Assembly: GCA_963729445.1 (NCBI GenBank)
Contig: CAVSNU010000002.1
Location: 744,001 to 808,000 of the forward strand
Direction: 5' to 3'
Origin: JACCZH01 sp963729445
GTDB lineage: Bacteria > Chloroflexota > Chloroflexia > Thermomicrobiales > CFX8
Length of the DNA: 64,000 nucleotides
Part shown: positions 22,278 through 31,854 of the stretch, piece by piece
Position numbering within the stretch: position 1 is the first letter of the stretch
Layout: each line of letters begins with the position of its first letter
The notes under the pieces: model-generated
What the model saw: the letters and a program-made list of their open reading frames with translations, nothing else
Database searches by the model: none
Told to the model about the DNA's origin: nothing
Made by a program: the position numbers and the translations under genes

Positions 22278-22330
22278 TTGACAGGACACCGTATGGTGTC
22301 GTAACTTCGCTTCAGACACCAAACGGTGTC
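22278..22330 (+). promoter_or_regulatory. arsR promoter with twin ArsR-type operators
   Basis: A TTGACA -35 lies at 22278-22283 with TAACTT at 22302-22307 as a possible -10 (18-base spacer). Two inverted repeats, GACACC-N4-GGTGTC, occupy 22285-22300 and 22315-22330, exactly 30 bases apart, about three helical turns. The first lies between the promoter elements, the second at or after the expected transcript start. This is a classic layout for autorepression by the ArsR-family product encoded 62 bases downstream. Confidence 0.78.
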
Positions 22331-22391
22331 GCATACGGGGCCGGGGCGCAACGGTCTCATATGCCCGCGGCAGGCAGAGGGAGTGAGTTCC

Positions 22392-22703
22392 ATGCGAGAT
22401 GTCTACAGTGCGGTGGCCGATCCGACTCGCCGCCAGCTGCTCCGCATGCTGGCCGATGCCGATGAGCTGCCCCTCCACGAGATGACGGCCAGGTTCCGGG
22501 TGGGCCGCACGGCCGTCTCCAAGCATTTGTCCATTCTCAAGGAGGCCGGCCTCGTGATCGATCGCAAGGCCGGGAGGGAGACGCGCTACCACCTGAATGC
22601 TACCCCGCTGCGCGAGATTCAAGAGTGGGTCTCGTTCTACGAGGGATTCTGGACCGAGCGGATCGATCGCCTGAAAGACCTTTTAGAGGAGGAGAACGTA
22701 TGA
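22392..22703 (+). CDS. ArsR-family transcriptional regulator
   Basis: A 103-residue winged-helix repressor. The helix-turn-helix is L-P-L-H-E-M-T-A-R-F-R-V-G-R-T-A-V-S-K-H-L-S-I-L-K-E-A-G-L-V. It lacks the CVC metal box of metal-sensing ArsR proteins and belongs to the subgroup that pairs with SRPBCC genes. ATG at 22392 with GGGAG eight bases before it. Its stop overlaps the next start (ATGA), showing tight coupling. Probably represses its own operon through the two palindromes upstream. The inducer is unknown. Confidence 0.9.
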   Translation: MRDVYSAVADPTRRQLLRMLADADELPLHEMTARFRVGRTAVSKHLSILKEAGLVIDRKAGRETRYHLNATPLREIQEWVSFYEGFWTERIDRLKDLLEEENV

Positions 22704-23128
22704 CTGAGACCGTTATGCTCGATGTTGAGTTGAAGAGTCCGATCGAGCGGGTCTGGAACGCCCTGACCGATCCCGCCACGCTCTCCAGGTGGATGCTGTT
22801 CAAGTCGAACGACTTTCAGCCGGTCGTCGGGCACGCGTTTCAGTTCCGGGATGCGCCCGGCTTTGACGGCGTCATCGATTGCGAAGTGCTCGAGGTAGAC
22901 AAGCCGCGCCGGCTCTCCTACACCTGGGCGAGCGACCAGGTGGGACCGAGCAATCTGCAGTTCCCGACGGTGGTCACCTGGACGCTGACGGAGGCCGAAG
23001 GCGGCGTCACGCGACTGCACCTCGAGCAGACCGGTTTCCCCAGCGAGGCCAAGCAGGAGATCGGCGGCGCCAAGTACGGTTGGGACATGATGCTGGATCA
23101 GCTGCAAAGCGTCTTGGATTCGGCATAG
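22700..23128 (+). CDS. SRPBCC (AHSA1-like) domain protein
   Basis: A START-like hydrophobic-pocket protein of 142 residues, related to the Aha1 C-terminal domain. Visible are S-P-I-E-R-V-W-N-A-L-T-D-P-A-T-L-S-R-W at the N-terminus and the closing helix G-W-D-M-M-L-D-Q-L-Q-S-V-L. The pair ArsR-SRPBCC is very common and its ligand is generally unknown. Overlaps arsR by four bases, preceded by GGAGGAG. The next gene begins about 45 bases later, so an operon running through to the uvrA-like gene is possible. Confidence 0.88.
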   Translation: MTETVMLDVELKSPIERVWNALTDPATLSRWMLFKSNDFQPVVGHAFQFRDAPGFDGVIDCEVLEVDKPRRLSYTWASDQVGPSNLQFPTVVTWTLTEAEGGVTRLHLEQTGFPSEAKQEIGGAKYGWDMMLDQLQSVLDSA

Positions 23129-23225
23129 CCGACGGAGACCGCGAAGGCGGTTCTGCCTCACGGATGGAGAGACGATGAGCAAAGCCACGAAGAAGGATTC
23201 GCAGTCAGTGGCCCGCCAGGCGGGC
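23127..23225 (+). repeat. Copy 1 of a duplicated translation-leader sequence
   Basis: This stretch is about 75% identical to 24008-24102. Both contain GCCGACGGAGACCGCGAAGG followed by ATGGAGA-ACGATGAGCA and a short start region coding M-S-x-A-T-x-x-D-x-Q-S. Copy 2 is the real leader of the uvrA-like gene, so copy 1 is probably a relic of duplication or rearrangement. Confidence 0.6.
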
Positions 23226-23252
23226 TTTCTCCAGCGCATTCTGATGCCTTAA
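23175..23252 (+). CDS. Short 25-residue ORF (relic or leader peptide)
   Basis: ATG at 23175 with GGAGAG nearby codes for M-S-K-A-T-K-K-D-S-Q-S and 14 more residues, then TAA. The stop overlaps the ATG of the TOPRIM gene (TAATG), so translation of this ORF could couple to it. Its first half resembles the N-terminus of the UvrA-like protein 0.9 kb downstream. It may be a degraded uvrA-like start that now acts as a leader. A real function is not shown. Confidence 0.4.
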   Translation: MSKATKKDSQSVARQAGFLQRILMP

Positions 23253-23799
23253 TGAGAGTCATGGCGGAAGCCGTCGTCCTGGTCGAGGGTGAGAGCGACC
23301 GCGTCGCGGTGGAGACCGTGGCAGCCCTGCTTGGCCGTGACCTCGTCGGCGTGCGGATCGAGGTGCTCGGAGGTGCAACCAACGTGGGACACGTCCTAGG
23401 CACGCTAGGCGAGAGCATGCGTGTCCTGGGGCTGTACGACGAGCCGGAGGAGCGCTGGTTCTGCAACGGGCTCCGGCGGGCCGGTTTCGGGAAGGTGCAC
23501 GACCGCGACGATCTTGAGACGCTCGGCTTCTTCGCTTGCGTCCGCGACCTCGAGGACGAGCTGATCCGCGCGCTCGGCGCGACCCGGGTGCGCGATGTAA
23601 TCGAGATGCAGGGTGAGCTGGCTTCGCTGCTGACCCTCAGCGGCAGCCGGCCCAGCGTGAGCGGCCGCCTGAGCGCCAGTTGCACCGATTCATCGGCACC
23701 CGTTCGGGACGCAAGGCGCTCTACGCCCGACTGCTCGCAGAGGCGCTGGTTCCGGAGCAGGTGCCGCGTCCGCTCGCGAGCCTGCTGTCTCGCCTCTGA
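23252..23799 (+). pseudogene. TOPRIM-domain protein (OLD-like), one frameshift
   Basis: Residues 1-128 contain a TOPRIM fold: V-V-L-V-E-G-E-S-D-R-V-A-V-E-T with the catalytic glutamate, and F-F-A-C-V-R-D-L-E-D-E-L-I-R-A-L-G with the D-x-D-like acidic cluster. At about 23637 one C seems missing (CTCCAG to CTCAG). In the next frame the family C-terminus follows: R-F-I-G-T-R-S-G-R-K-A-L-Y-A-R-L-L-A-E-A-L, ending at TGA 23797-23799. Restored length about 182 residues. Such proteins resemble the nuclease half of OLD enzymes without the ATPase. The neighbour is a UvrA-like ATPase, which may be a functional link. The break may be a sequencing error. Confidence 0.75.
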
Positions 23800-24058
23800 G
23801 CGGTGGCGGTGCCGTGTCTCAGGCAGCGTGGCTGGGGACAGCGGCGTGACGGCGGAGATACTATGCGTGGCGAAACAGGTGACCAGACCGATCAGGAATC
23901 GAGAAGTGCTGGCCATGGAGCGGCAGTAGACCAACTGCCATTGACGTGAGCTTGTTGGAGCATAACGACCTGGACATACTGCCCGAGGCTGGTTAGATAG
24001 AGTCAAGCGACGCCGACGGAGACCGCGAAGGCGGACCCGCATTACAGATGGAGACACG

Positions 24059-26450
<2,392 letters not shown>

Positions 26451-26469
26451 CCGCTACCAGTGAGATCAC

Positions 26470-27129
26470 CTACCGGCGCGTCAATGTCAGGTGCGTGACG
26501 CCGCTCGGTGACGAGACGACCTCGGCGTCGAAGCGCTCCTCGATACCTTCCAGGCCGTCCCACAGGCGGACGCCGCGGCCGAGCAGGATCGGCACCTGCA
26601 CGACGTGGAGGACGTCGATGAGGTCGGCGGCGAGGAAGTCGCGTATCGTCGTCGGGCCGCCGCCGATGCGCACGTCGAGGCCGCCGGCCGCCTGACGGGC
26701 AAGCTCGAGCGCCTCCTGTGGGCTGGCGTCGATGAAGTGGAACACGGTGCCGCCCTCCATCTCGATCGGCGGGCGCGGGTGGTGAGTGAGCACGAACACT
26801 GGCGTGTGGAACGGCGGGTTTGGACCCCACCAGCCCCGCCACTCCTTGTCGGTGCCGACGTCGGTCCACGGGCCCGGCTGCGGCGGGCCGAACTTGCCCC
26901 GGCCCATGATCTCCGCGCCGATGTTGGGGGTGTGCCGCTCGGCGAAGGCGTTGTCGATGCCCGTGCTGCCACCCGCCTCGTCGCTCATGGAGTGGAAGAA
27001 ACTAGTGGCGAGCATCCACTCGTGCAGACGCTCCCCAGCGTGTCCGAACGGGGCCTCGAGCGTAAGGCCTTCGCCGGTACCGAAGCCGTCGAGAGAGATC
27101 GAGAAGTTATGTACGCGGACCTGAGACAT
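26470..27129 (-). CDS. Dihydrofolate reductase-like (RibD C-terminal domain) protein
   Basis: A 219-residue NADPH-type reductase of the RibD_C/DHFR-like family. Visible are V-H-N-F-S-I-S-L-D-G-F-G, I-M-G-R-G-K-F-G, and D-V-R-I-G-G-G-P-T-T-I-R-D-F-L-A-A-D-L-I-D-V-L, the usual nucleotide-binding parts. These stand-alone proteins are widespread in actinobacterial and Chloroflexota accessory regions; their substrates are mostly unknown. AGGAGG lies five bases before the ATG. Together with the next gene it forms a two-gene minus-strand unit, facing the uvrA-like gene. Confidence 0.85.
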   Translation of the reverse strand: MSQVRVHNFSISLDGFGTGEGLTLEAPFGHAGERLHEWMLATSFFHSMSDEAGGSTGIDNAFAERHTPNIGAEIMGRGKFGPPQPGPWTDVGTDKEWRGWWGPNPPFHTPVFVLTHHPRPPIEMEGGTVFHFIDASPQEALELARQAAGGLDVRIGGGPTTIRDFLAADLIDVLHVVQVPILLGRGVRLWDGLEGIEERFDAEVVSSPSGVTHLTLTRR

Positions 27130-27227
27130 GATACCTCCTGCACTGGGTCTGAACACAGCGTAGTTGCGACCTGGTTCTGCGACGATAAGCTGTCGTATGT
27201 CGTCCACGGCGATGTACGCGGTCTCGC

Positions 27228-27869
27228 TCAGCGATTCGAGCGGTACGCTTCTTCGAGCTCGGGACCGAACTCGCCGGTTTTCAGGTCACCGGTTCGTTCA
27301 TAGACCTGGATCACTACCCCGTTCGCGGTCGTTTCGATGTTCGTGAGTGAGAGGGCCCGCGGAATCGTGCCGTCTCCGAATAGGCGCTTCCCGCTGCCCG
27401 CGATCGCCGGGAAAACGATCAAGTGGAACTCGTCGACCAGGTCGCTTTTCAACAAGGCCTGGACGAGCTCGCCGCTGCCGGTCACCTGGATCTCGCCACC
27501 GTCTCCCTCCTTGAGTTTCGTGACCTCGCCGGCGATGTCCTCGCCAAGCTGATGCGAATTCGCCCAGTCGAGTGTCCGCGGCGACCGCGAGACAACGTAC
27601 TTCGGGATCCGGTTGTAGACCGCTGCGATCGGATCATTGTCCGGCATGTTGGGCCACGAGGCAGCGAAGATGTCGTAGGTCTTACGACCGAGCAGCAGCG
27701 CCCCGGCCTGCTGGACCAGCTCCACCATATGCGCACCGAGCTGCTCGTCAAAGTGTGGTATCACCCAGCCGCCGTGCGCGAACCCGCCTTCGCGGTCCTC
27801 GTCGGAGCTGCCGGGCGCCTGCATCACGCCGTCCAGGGTCACGAACGTGTTGACCATCAGTTTCCGCAT
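27228..27869 (-). CDS. Dihydrofolate reductase-like (RibD C-terminal domain) protein
   Basis: A second, different member of the same family, 213 residues. It begins M-R-K-L-M-V-N-T-F-V-T-L-D-G-V-M-Q-A-P-G, has L-L-L-G-R-K-T-Y-D-I-F-A-A-S-W-P, I-Q-V-T-G-S-G-E-L-V-Q-A-L and the F-P-A-I-A-G-S-G-K-R-L-F motif. GGAG lies upstream of the ATG. It is the first gene of the minus-strand pair. The two paralogues are clearly diverged and not a recent duplication. Confidence 0.9.
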   Translation of the reverse strand: MRKLMVNTFVTLDGVMQAPGSSDEDREGGFAHGGWVIPHFDEQLGAHMVELVQQAGALLLGRKTYDIFAASWPNMPDNDPIAAVYNRIPKYVVSRSPRTLDWANSHQLGEDIAGEVTKLKEGDGGEIQVTGSGELVQALLKSDLVDEFHLIVFPAIAGSGKRLFGDGTIPRALSLTNIETTANGVVIQVYERTGDLKTGEFGPELEEAYRSNR

Positions 27870-28208
27870 CTGCTATCTCCAGTTCCGTTCCGCCAGCGCA
27901 GGACCATCGACCTGCTCTCTTCCTTGTCGAACGAGACGAGCTGAAATCGACGTACGGCACCTCGGCCGTGCTGTCGGCCCCGCAAATTACCGATGACCCT
28001 CCACTCATTCTGCGACCCAAACACTAGATTTGTTGCCAGACATACACCACTAGCAGCTCATAGCCCGACGGGTAGGCAAGCAGGCCGCCCAAGCGGTTCG
28101 TCACGACCGCCGCCCACGGACAGCGTGCTCCGGGTCGATCGAGTGGGGTCTCGCCGTTCTTGGGCGACGTTGGTCGTGCAAGGGGTCCCCTGCCGGGGCG
28201 CTCAGAGG
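27870..28208. other. Intergenic stretch with possible gene remnants
   Basis: About 340 bases between the DHFR-like pair and the ECF41 cluster. The minus-strand frames contain short protein-like patches (for example L-L-A-Y-P-S-G-Y-E-L-L-V-V-Y-V ending in a stop at 28024), which could be a worn-out small gene. I cannot assign a family, so I leave it uncalled. Confidence 0.3.
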
Positions 28209-28235
28209 TGTCACAGCCGGGGCTGCCGTCTTGTC
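28209..28235 (+). promoter_or_regulatory. ECF41-type promoter before the CMD gene
   Basis: TGTCACA (28209-28215), 16 bases, then TGTC (28232-28235). The known ECF41 signature is TGTCACA with a CGTC-type -10. A CGTC also occurs at 28227. The surrounding 45 bases are nearly identical to the promoter at 29356, so the two are paralogous control regions. Confidence 0.8.
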
Positions 28236-28277
28236 TTAAGGGTGTAGGTATTCTGTTCGATAACAAAGGAGATCTTC

Positions 28278-28748
28278 ATGCAAGCTCGGCTCAACCCCTA
28301 CGGCACCGACCTCGGGCCAAAGTTCACGAAGTACATGGTCTCGGCAAACAAAGTCGTGGCCGACTCGACGCTGCCGGCGGCAACACAGGAACTGGTAAAG
28401 ATCCGCGCTAGCCAGATCAACGGCTGCGGCTTCTGCCTTGACATGCACACCAAGCATGCCGCGCACGCGGGAGAGACGCCGGTCCGGCTGAACTTGGTCG
28501 CGGCTTGGCGGGAGGCGACGGTCTTCACCGACGCGGAGCGGGCCGCGCTGGAACTCACAGAGCAGGGCACCCGCCTTGCCGACAGCAGTGGCATCACCGA
28601 CGAAGCGTGGGCGAACGCGGCCGAACATTACGACGACGAGCAACTCATGGCTCTCGTGGTCCAGATCGCCCTCATCAACGCCTCCAACCGGGGAAACGTC
28701 ATCCTCCGACAGCCCGCCGGGGACTATCAGCCCGGGCAGTTCGGGTAA
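28278..28748 (+). CDS. Carboxymuconolactone decarboxylase / AhpD-like protein
   Basis: A 156-residue all-helical protein of the CMD/AhpD family. Cys50 and Cys53 in N-G-C-G-F-C, with His57 in L-D-M-H-T-K-H-A, form the AhpD-type redox centre, so a peroxidase-linked thiol-disulfide role is more likely than true decarboxylation. AAAGGAG is six bases before the ATG. It is the first gene of the ECF41 cluster; CMD-family genes are one of the three standard partners of ECF41 sigma factors. Confidence 0.92.
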   Translation: MQARLNPYGTDLGPKFTKYMVSANKVVADSTLPAATQELVKIRASQINGCGFCLDMHTKHAAHAGETPVRLNLVAAWREATVFTDAERAALELTEQGTRLADSSGITDEAWANAAEHYDDEQLMALVVQIALINASNRGNVILRQPAGDYQPGQFG

Positions 28749-28869
28749 CGGGGGCGATCTCGATTCAGGTGGCGTCGGGCGAACCTGGCAAGGCCCAGGT
28801 TCGCCCGACCGCCGCCCACCGGCCCAATCGCCAGGTCTCTGTGCTCGTGGCTCGCGACACGGAGTTCGG

Positions 28870-28895
28870 TGTCACAGCGATCGAGGGCTGACATC
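28870..28895 (+). promoter_or_regulatory. Possible third ECF41-type promoter, before doxX
   Basis: A perfect TGTCACA (28870-28876) followed after 15 bases by CATC (28892-28895), one change from CGTC. It lies 58 bases before the doxX start. Unlike the other two sites the flanks are not conserved, so this is a weaker call. Confidence 0.45.
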
Positions 28896-28953
28896 GCATG
28901 TTCGACCAGGCATCCCAACAGCAATCGCCTACAACACGCTAAGGAGCAATCTC

Positions 28954-29340
28954 ATGAACACCGCTCTGTGGATCGTTACCGGACTGCTGGCCGTTGTCTA
29001 CCTGGCCAGCGGCGCCGGCAAGCTGATCATACCGAAGGAGAAGCTGGCCTCCTGGACCAGCAGCGCCGAATGGATCGAAGACTTCAGCGCTGGCTCCGTC
29101 AAGGCCATTGGAGCCCTCGAGGTCCTGGCTGCGGTAGGCCTGATCCTGCCCGCCGTGGTCGACATCGCACCGGTTCTGGTGCCGCTGGCTGCTCTCGGTT
29201 TGGTGTTGCTGATGGCTGGCGCGGCAATCACGCGCATCCGCCGTCACGAGACCAAGTTAATGGTGGCGGACCTGACCTATCTCGTCCTGGCCGGCTTCGT
29301 GGCGTGGGGCCACTTCGGTCCCGAGTCCTTCACCGGCTGA
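28954..29340 (+). CDS. DoxX-family membrane protein
   Basis: A 128-residue integral membrane protein with four helices. Typical DoxX features are the first helix with Y-L-A-S-G-A-G-K-L and the second with G-A-L-E-V-L-A-A-V-G-L-I-L-P. Many DoxX proteins act in thiol or oxidative-stress responses or as quinone-linked membrane parts. AAGGAG precedes the ATG by seven bases. It lies between the CMD gene and the epimerase on the same strand, so it is likely part of the ECF41 regulon. Confidence 0.9.
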   Translation: MNTALWIVTGLLAVVYLASGAGKLIIPKEKLASWTSSAEWIEDFSAGSVKAIGALEVLAAVGLILPAVVDIAPVLVPLAALGLVLLMAGAAITRIRRHETKLMVADLTYLVLAGFVAWGHFGPESFTG

Positions 29341-29355
29341 CGGGGCGCTGAGAGG

Positions 29356-29382
29356 TGTCACAACTGGAGCTGCCGTCTTGTC
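29356..29382 (+). promoter_or_regulatory. ECF41-type promoter before the epimerase-sigma operon
   Basis: TGTCACA (29356-29362), 16-base spacer, TGTC (29379-29382), with CGTC at 29374. Its flanks match the 28209 site closely (G-A-G-G before, GCTGCCGTCTTGTCTT after). It would transcribe the epimerase and the sigma factor itself, giving positive autoregulation. Confidence 0.82.
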
Positions 29383-29420
29383 TTGAGGGCAGTACGTCAT
29401 CCTCGATGAAGGAGTATATG

Positions 29421-30356
29421 ATGAGAGTGTTTGTCGCAGGCGCGACCGGGGTGATTGGAAGGCAGCTGGTGCCGCGTCTGATTGCCGCGGGTCATGAGGT
29501 ACATGGCATGACGCGTAGCGAGTCAAAGCAGGCGATGCTCTACGAGCTTGGCGCTGTGCCGGTGGTCGCGGACGCGCTCGATCCCGACCAGGTCGCACAG
29601 GCCGTGGGCAAAGCGAGGCCCGATGTGATCGTCCATCAGCTGACCGCGATTGGAGCGGTGGACATGCGTCATTTCGATCGCGGCTTCGCGCTGACGAACC
29701 GTCTGCGGACCGAGGGCACAGACTACCTGCTCTCAGCCGGGCAGGCGCTGGGGGTGCAACGGTTTGTGGCACAGGGCATAGCCGGCTATGGCGCATACGC
29801 GCGCACCGGCGGGCCGGTCAAAACCGAGCAGGACCCGCTCGACCCCACGCCAGCGCGCGAGATGCGCGAGACCATCGCTGCGATCCAGCACCTGGAGGAG
29901 GCGGTCCTCGGTGCGCGGTGGACGGAGGGGATCGTGCTGCGCTACGGCGTCTTCTATGGGCCGGGCACCTCGTTAGCGCCGGGTAAGGAGCAGTTCGAGC
30001 TGGTCCGCAAGCGCAAGTTCCCGCTGGTCGGCGACGGCGGCGGCGTGTGGTCCTTCATCCACGTCGCCGACGCGGCAGACGCGACGGTGGCGGCAATCGA
30101 GCGCGGCAGCCGCGGTGTCTACAACGTGGTCGACGATGACCCCGCCCCAGTCGCCGAGTGGTTGCCGGAGCTGGCACAGACACTAGGCGCCAGGAAGCCA
30201 ATGCGCGTACCGCGGTTCATTGGGAGACTGTTCGCCGGGGAGGCCGGCGTGGTGATGATGACTGACGCGCGCGGCGCGTCGAACGCCAAGGCCAAGTGCG
30301 AGCTGGCGTGGAGCCCGGCGCACCCGAGCTGGAGGCAAGGGTTTACAGCGACATGA
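29421..30356 (+). CDS. NAD-dependent epimerase/dehydratase family protein
   Basis: An atypical or extended SDR of 311 residues. The NAD(P) motif G-A-T-G-V-I-G is at residues 7-13; Y-G is in I-A-G-Y-G-A-Y-A-R, and V-W-S-F-I-H-V-A-D-A-A-D-A-T marks the substrate region. AAGGAG stands six bases before this ATG; an ATG one codon earlier is equally possible. Epimerase or oxidoreductase genes are standard ECF41 partners. It overlaps the sigma-factor gene by four bases (ATGA), so they are co-translated. Substrate unknown. Confidence 0.9.
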   Translation: MRVFVAGATGVIGRQLVPRLIAAGHEVHGMTRSESKQAMLYELGAVPVVADALDPDQVAQAVGKARPDVIVHQLTAIGAVDMRHFDRGFALTNRLRTEGTDYLLSAGQALGVQRFVAQGIAGYGAYARTGGPVKTEQDPLDPTPAREMRETIAAIQHLEEAVLGARWTEGIVLRYGVFYGPGTSLAPGKEQFELVRKRKFPLVGDGGGVWSFIHVADAADATVAAIERGSRGVYNVVDDDPAPVAEWLPELAQTLGARKPMRVPRFIGRLFAGEAGVVMMTDARGASNAKAKCELAWSPAHPSWRQGFTAT

Positions 30357-31270
30357 CCGATCGAGAGCGACTACTTGACGAGCTGCGGCCGGCCTCCTTC
30401 GCGATCGCCTACCGGATGCTCGGCAGCGTCTCCGAGGCCGAGGACGTGGTGCAGGAAGCGCTGCTGCGGGTGCATCAGGCGCTTGCTGCGGGCGAGCAGA
30501 TCGCATCGCCACGCGCGTTCGTCGCCACCGTGACCACCCGGCTGGCGATCAACGAGCTGAACTCCGCGCGCGCCCGCCGCGAGCGCTATGTCGGCGAGTG
30601 GCTGCCGGAGCCGATCATTACCGGCGGCCACGATGATCCAGCCTGGCGCGCAGAGACAGCCGATTCGCTGTCGCTGGCCATGCTGGTGCTGCTGGAGAGC
30701 CTCTCGCCCGAGCAGCGAGCCGTGCTGTTGCTTCACGACGTGTTCGACTACGGGTATCCGGAGATCACGGAGATCGTCGGCAAGAGTGAGGACAACGTGC
30801 GCCAGCTCGCCACCCGCGCCAGACGCCACGTCGAGCAGCGCCGGCCTCGCTTTCAAACGACGCGCGAGCAGCGCGACGAGCTGGCTCGACAGTTCTATGC
30901 GGCCGCCGAGCACGGCGATCTTGCTGGGCTCGAGGCGCTGCTCGCGCACGACGTGGTGCTGACCGGTGACGGCGGCGGCAAGGTTCCGGCGCTCGCGCGG
31001 TCGCTGCACGGGCGCAATCACGTCGCGCGCATGCTGATCAACTGGTTCCGCATGGCGGCCCGCGTTCCAGGCGTGTCGTTGCGTCCCGTCGAGGTCAACG
31101 GCGGCCCGGGAGGGCTCTTTCTCGACGGACAGCAGCGGCTGATCGGCGTGTTTGGCCTTGATATGGCCGGCGGTCAGATCACGAGCATCAGCTCGATCGT
31201 CAACCCCGACAAGCTGACGCACCTCGGGCCAGTCGCCGACGTCAGAGCGCTCCTGCGGTCGGCGAGATGA
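30353..31270 (+). CDS. ECF41-group RNA polymerase sigma factor (SigJ-like)
   Basis: 305 residues. Sigma region 2 spans about 12-80 (A-Y-R-M-L-G-S-V-S-E-A-E-D-V-V-Q-E-A), W-L-P-E-P is at 83-87, region 4 about 105-165 with the recognition helix E-I-T-E-I-V-G-K-S-E-D-N-V-R. A SnoaL/NTF2-like C-terminal domain (about 170-305) carries D-G-G-G-K at 206-210 and N-P-D-K-L at 284-288. These three signatures define ECF41, whose own C-terminal domain controls its activity in place of a separate anti-sigma factor. Overlaps the epimerase gene. It should activate the TGTCACA promoters upstream. The triggering signal is unknown. Confidence 0.95.
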   Translation: MTDRERLLDELRPASFAIAYRMLGSVSEAEDVVQEALLRVHQALAAGEQIASPRAFVATVTTRLAINELNSARARRERYVGEWLPEPIITGGHDDPAWRAETADSLSLAMLVLLESLSPEQRAVLLLHDVFDYGYPEITEIVGKSEDNVRQLATRARRHVEQRRPRFQTTREQRDELARQFYAAAEHGDLAGLEALLAHDVVLTGDGGGKVPALARSLHGRNHVARMLINWFRMAARVPGVSLRPVEVNGGPGGLFLDGQQRLIGVFGLDMAGGQITSISSIVNPDKLTHLGPVADVRALLRSAR

Positions 31271-31274
31271 ACTC

Positions 31275-31600
31275 CGGTCTTGCTGCCGCGTCGCCCCGTG
31301 CAGATGTTCGGCGCCGCAGTCATCGCAGCGGATAGACGATCGTTCAGGACGGGCGAGTAGGGTGGTTCGGTGGCCTTCGAGCTGAGGCGGCAGGATCAGT
31401 GTGTAGCGGAATCGGCTCACGGCTTCCTCTCGCTCAACCTCGACTGCCACGCCCACTCCCGTGTCGTCAAGGCCCTGTTCAGCGAGTTCCATGGGGGCGG
31501 AGATAATCATGCAGCTCGTAAGCGCGGCTTCGAGCAGTTCGTGAGGCCTGAGGCGTGCGGATCCGCCCGTGCCGAGCTTGAAGGTGTCGGCTATCCGGAA
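31275..31600 (-). pseudogene. OsmC-family protein fragment
   Basis: The minus-strand frame reads G-G-S-A-R-L-R-P-H-E-L-L-E-A-A-L-T-S-C-M followed by R-F-R-Y-T-L-I-L-P, which is the core of an OsmC/Ohr-type peroxidase with its first active-site cysteine. The N-terminal third is missing: the frame runs straight into sequence antisense to the recombinase remnant at 31626. The C-terminus also drifts from the family. It looks cut by the same event that brought the recombinase. Confidence 0.65.
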
Positions 31601-31625
31601 GGTCTCCGGATGATCCGCCCGAGCC

Positions 31626-31805
31626 CGTCGGGCGGCCCTGTTCAACGTTCTCGGGATGGTGGCTGAGTTCGAGGCGGACCTGATCCGGATGCGAACACGG
31701 TACGGCGGCGCGTGGGCGGCTCAGGGGAAACAACCCAAACATTCTGCCCTGCAGCGGAAGCCCTTGCTGTCGCTTTACGACGCCGGCGAGCACACGCAGC
31801 GGTAG
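31626..31805 (+). pseudogene. Serine recombinase (resolvase family) C-terminal fragment
   Basis: The frame R-R-A-A-L-F-N-V-L-G-M-V-A-E-F-E-A-D-L-I-R-M-R-T-R, then G-K-Q-P-K-H-S and Y-D-A-G-E-H-T-Q-R before TAG, matches the end of the resolvase catalytic domain and the linker to its DNA-binding domain. The catalytic serine domain start and the helix-turn-helix are gone, and the joint before G-K-Q-P has lost a few residues. It lies 50 bases from the nuoD stop, at the right edge of the island. Confidence 0.78.
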
Positions 31806-31854
31806 CTTGGGCGCAGGTGGTGCAGTGACCCGTTGAGACCGCCCGAGTTTGTGG

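Noticed and set aside
30371..31645. 424-residue minus-strand frame read as one gene
   Set aside because: Only its first part (OsmC-like) has homology; the rest is antisense to the sigma factor.
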